Source: Thermoanaerobaculia bacterium (lineage in GTDB: Bacteria > Acidobacteriota > Thermoanaerobaculia > Multivoradales > J023). Taken from it: a stretch of 64,000 bases of DNA. The stretch covers positions 72,936 through 136,935 of the forward strand of contig JALCBJ010000003.1 of NCBI GenBank assembly GCA_028066595.1, written 5' to 3'. Within the stretch, counting starts at the first letter, position 1, and every line of letters begins with the position of its first letter. The notes beneath the pieces were generated by a model, which had not been told where the DNA came from, did no database searches, and worked only from the letters and a program-made list of their open reading frames with translations. The position numbers and the translations under genes were made by a program. Below, piece by piece: positions 62,585-64,000 of this stretch.

Positions 62585-64000
62585 AGCTCGGGGAGCTCCT
62601 TCGAGGGTGGGAAGACCAGGTCGTCTTGCCCACTGCGGACCATCCAGAGCTGCACGAGCTGGAGATCCGAGGCATCTGCCACGATTCGCGGCGGGCACAA
62701 CCCGGTGATCTCTACGTGGCCATCGTCGGCGAACGGTTCGATGGTCGCGACTTCGCCCGCGAAGCAATAAAGCAGGGTGCGGTCGCGGTGCTCGGCCCCG
62801 ATCCCGATCGGCCCGAGGTACAGCGGAAAGCCCAGGGAGGACACGTCCCGTGGATCGTGTCCGACGAGCCTCGAGAGCTTCTCGGCGATCTGGCAACCCG
62901 CGTCTACGGCTCACCCCACGAGGACCTGCTCACGGTGGGCATCACCGGCACCAACGGCAAGACCACGATCGCTCTGCTCGTGGCCGATGCGCTCGGAGCG
63001 GCAGGGAGACCTTCGGCGGTGCTCGGAACTCTGGGCTGCCACTTCCGGGACATGACCCTCGACGTGGGCGATCGCACGACACCTGAGGCACCGGACCTGT
63101 TCCGGGCACTCCATCGGATTCGCCAGGCCGGCGCCCAAGCCATGGCCATGGAGATCTCCTCCCACGCGCTCGACCTCGGCAGGCTCGGGGGGCTGAAACT
63201 GGACGTTGCCGTCTTCACCAATCTCAGCCGCGACCATCTCGACCATCACGGCGACATGGAAAGCTACTACCGCGCCAAGAAACGGATCTTCTCGCGACTG
63301 AAGCCCGGTGGCGTGGCGGTGGTCTCGGTGGTCGACGATTGGGGCAAGCGCCTGGTCTCCGAGCTGGTCGAAGAGCTCCCCGGTGACGCCAAGCTGGTGG
63401 CCTACGGGCTCGACGAGGGTGACGTGACGGCTGCATCGGCGGCTCTCAGCCTCGATGGTATCCAGGCCACTGTCGAGTCCCCGGACGGCGAGATCAAGGT
63501 TTCCTCGCGCCTCCTCGGCCGGTACAACCTGGAGAATCTGCTGGCAACCATGGCGGTATGCGATGGGCTCGATCTCGACCTCGAGCCCATCGCGGCCGAG
63601 GTGGGTCAGCGTAGTGCTCTGCCGGGTCGACTCGAGCCCGTATGCGCCGTCGACCACCAGCCTTTTCCTGCGTTCCTCGACTATGCCCACACGCCTGGTG
63701 CGATGGAAGCGGCACTGCGCTCCGTACAGGAGCTCACCGAGCGACGGATCATCCTCGTGTTCGGATGTGGTGGTGAGCGCGACCAGGGCAAACGTCCGCT
63801 CATGGGCAAGGTCGCCGGAGAGCTGGCATACGTACCGATCCTCACCTCCGACAATCCCCGGCGCGAAGATCCCATGATGATTCTGGCGGCGGTGGAGAGC
63901 GGCGTCGAGCTATCGGGAAACAAGCGCTACGAGCTGGTGCCCGACCGACGTGAGGCCATCCGTCGAGCCGTCGAGATCGCGTCCCACGACGAAGATGGCG
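62581..64000 (+). CDS. murE: UDP-N-acetylmuramyl-tripeptide synthetase MurE (partial, runs off the window)
   Basis: The ORF track omits this gene because no stop occurs before the edge. The ATG at 62581 overlaps the ftsI stop by 4 bp. About 473 residues are present, a near-complete Mur ligase: RGICHDSRRAQPGDLYVAIVGERFDGRDF, ATP loop VGITGTNGKTTIALLV, TTPEAPDLFRAL, MEISSHALDLGRL, NLSRDHLDHHGDMESYYRAKKRIF, and DYAHTPGAMEAAL. LTSDNPRREDPMMIL is the DNPR segment linked to meso-diaminopimelate specificity. It adds the third stem residue in cytoplasmic peptidoglycan precursor synthesis. Confidence 0.95.
   Translation, partial: MKLGELLRGWEDQVVLPTADHPELHELEIRGICHDSRRAQPGDLYVAIVGERFDGRDFAREAIKQGAVAVLGPDPDRPEVQRKAQGGHVPWIVSDEPRELLGDLATRVYGSPHEDLLTVGITGTNGKTTIALLVADALGAAGRPSAVLGTLGCHFRDMTLDVGDRTTPEAPDLFRALHRIRQAGAQAMAMEISSHALDLGRLGGLKLDVAVFTNLSRDHLDHHGDMESYYRAKKRIFSRLKPGGVAVVSVVDDWGKRLVSELVEELPGDAKLVAYGLDEGDVTAASAALSLDGIQATVESPDGEIKVSSRLLGRYNLENLLATMAVCDGLDLDLEPIAAEVGQRSALPGRLEPVCAVDHQPFPAFLDYAHTPGAMEAALRSVQELTERRIILVFGCGGERDQGKRPLMGKVAGELAYVPILTSDNPRREDPMMILAAVESGVELSGNKRYELVPDRREAIRRAVEIASHDEDG

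Overview
This window is one stretch of a GC-rich bacterial chromosome. No insertion sequence, phage, CRISPR array, tRNA or rRNA gene was seen. Several genes point to an acidobacterium or close relative, and this is inference because no rRNA is present. They include a duplicated-FtsX permease without its own ATPase (ADOP type), a VWFA-related protein, M56/BlaI and DUF1579 genes, TTG and GTG starts, and many lipoproteins, Ser/Thr kinases and sulfatase-like lipoproteins. The right end is the start of a division/cell-wall (dcw) cluster: mraZ, rsmH, ftsL, ftsI, murE.

Layout. 1-0.46 kb: a 112-bp minisatellite plus a 19-bp duplication. 0.4-8 kb: VWFA-type protein, DNA polymerase III delta (holA), outer-membrane barrel, exported methyltransferase lipoprotein, ADOP permease, small GNAT. 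8.1-13.8 kb (minus strand): GT2 glycosyltransferase, lipoprotein, MoxR ATPase, DUF58 and a transglutaminase-like membrane protein. 14-19.2 kb: recA, an NhaC-type antiporter with an extra exported domain, and a GT-C-like membrane protein. 19.2-27.6 kb: NtrC-type regulator facing two GT4 glycosyltransferases and a polyprenyl-phosphate sugar transferase, then mtnA and a membrane SGNH protein.

27.6-32.1 kb: a BlaI repressor, an M56 metalloprotease without a sensor domain, a DUF1579 protein and an SRPBCC protein, linked by 4-bp overlaps behind a near-perfect operator palindrome. This run converges on, and overlaps, a flavoprotein/methyltransferase pair. 32.5-39.7 kb: PilT-type ATPase with a coiled-coil tail, S9 peptidase, helical-repeat protein, fused alpha-beta 2-oxoacid dehydrogenase E1. 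39.9-46 kb: RarD-like transporter and a three-gene module of transmembrane kinase, exported repeat protein and OmpA-like lipoprotein. 46.1-58.1 kb: sulfatase-like lipoproteins (two of them tandem paralogues with altered active sites), PQQ-propeller protein, second kinase, GlsB-type protein, M14 carboxypeptidase, fumC and a proline-rich membrane protein.

58.1-64 kb: a 0.5-kb leader carrying four 10-bp-spaced TGGAC boxes, the arrangement expected for MraZ binding, followed by mraZ to murE (murE runs off the end).

The most interesting candidates are the BlaI/M56/DUF1579/SRPBCC unit, the kinase/repeat/OmpA module, the PCTVN sulfatase-like pair, the MraZ box array and the left-edge minisatellite. 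Start codons were reassigned wherever the ORF-track start ran well upstream of a signal peptide, conserved domain or ribosome binding site.
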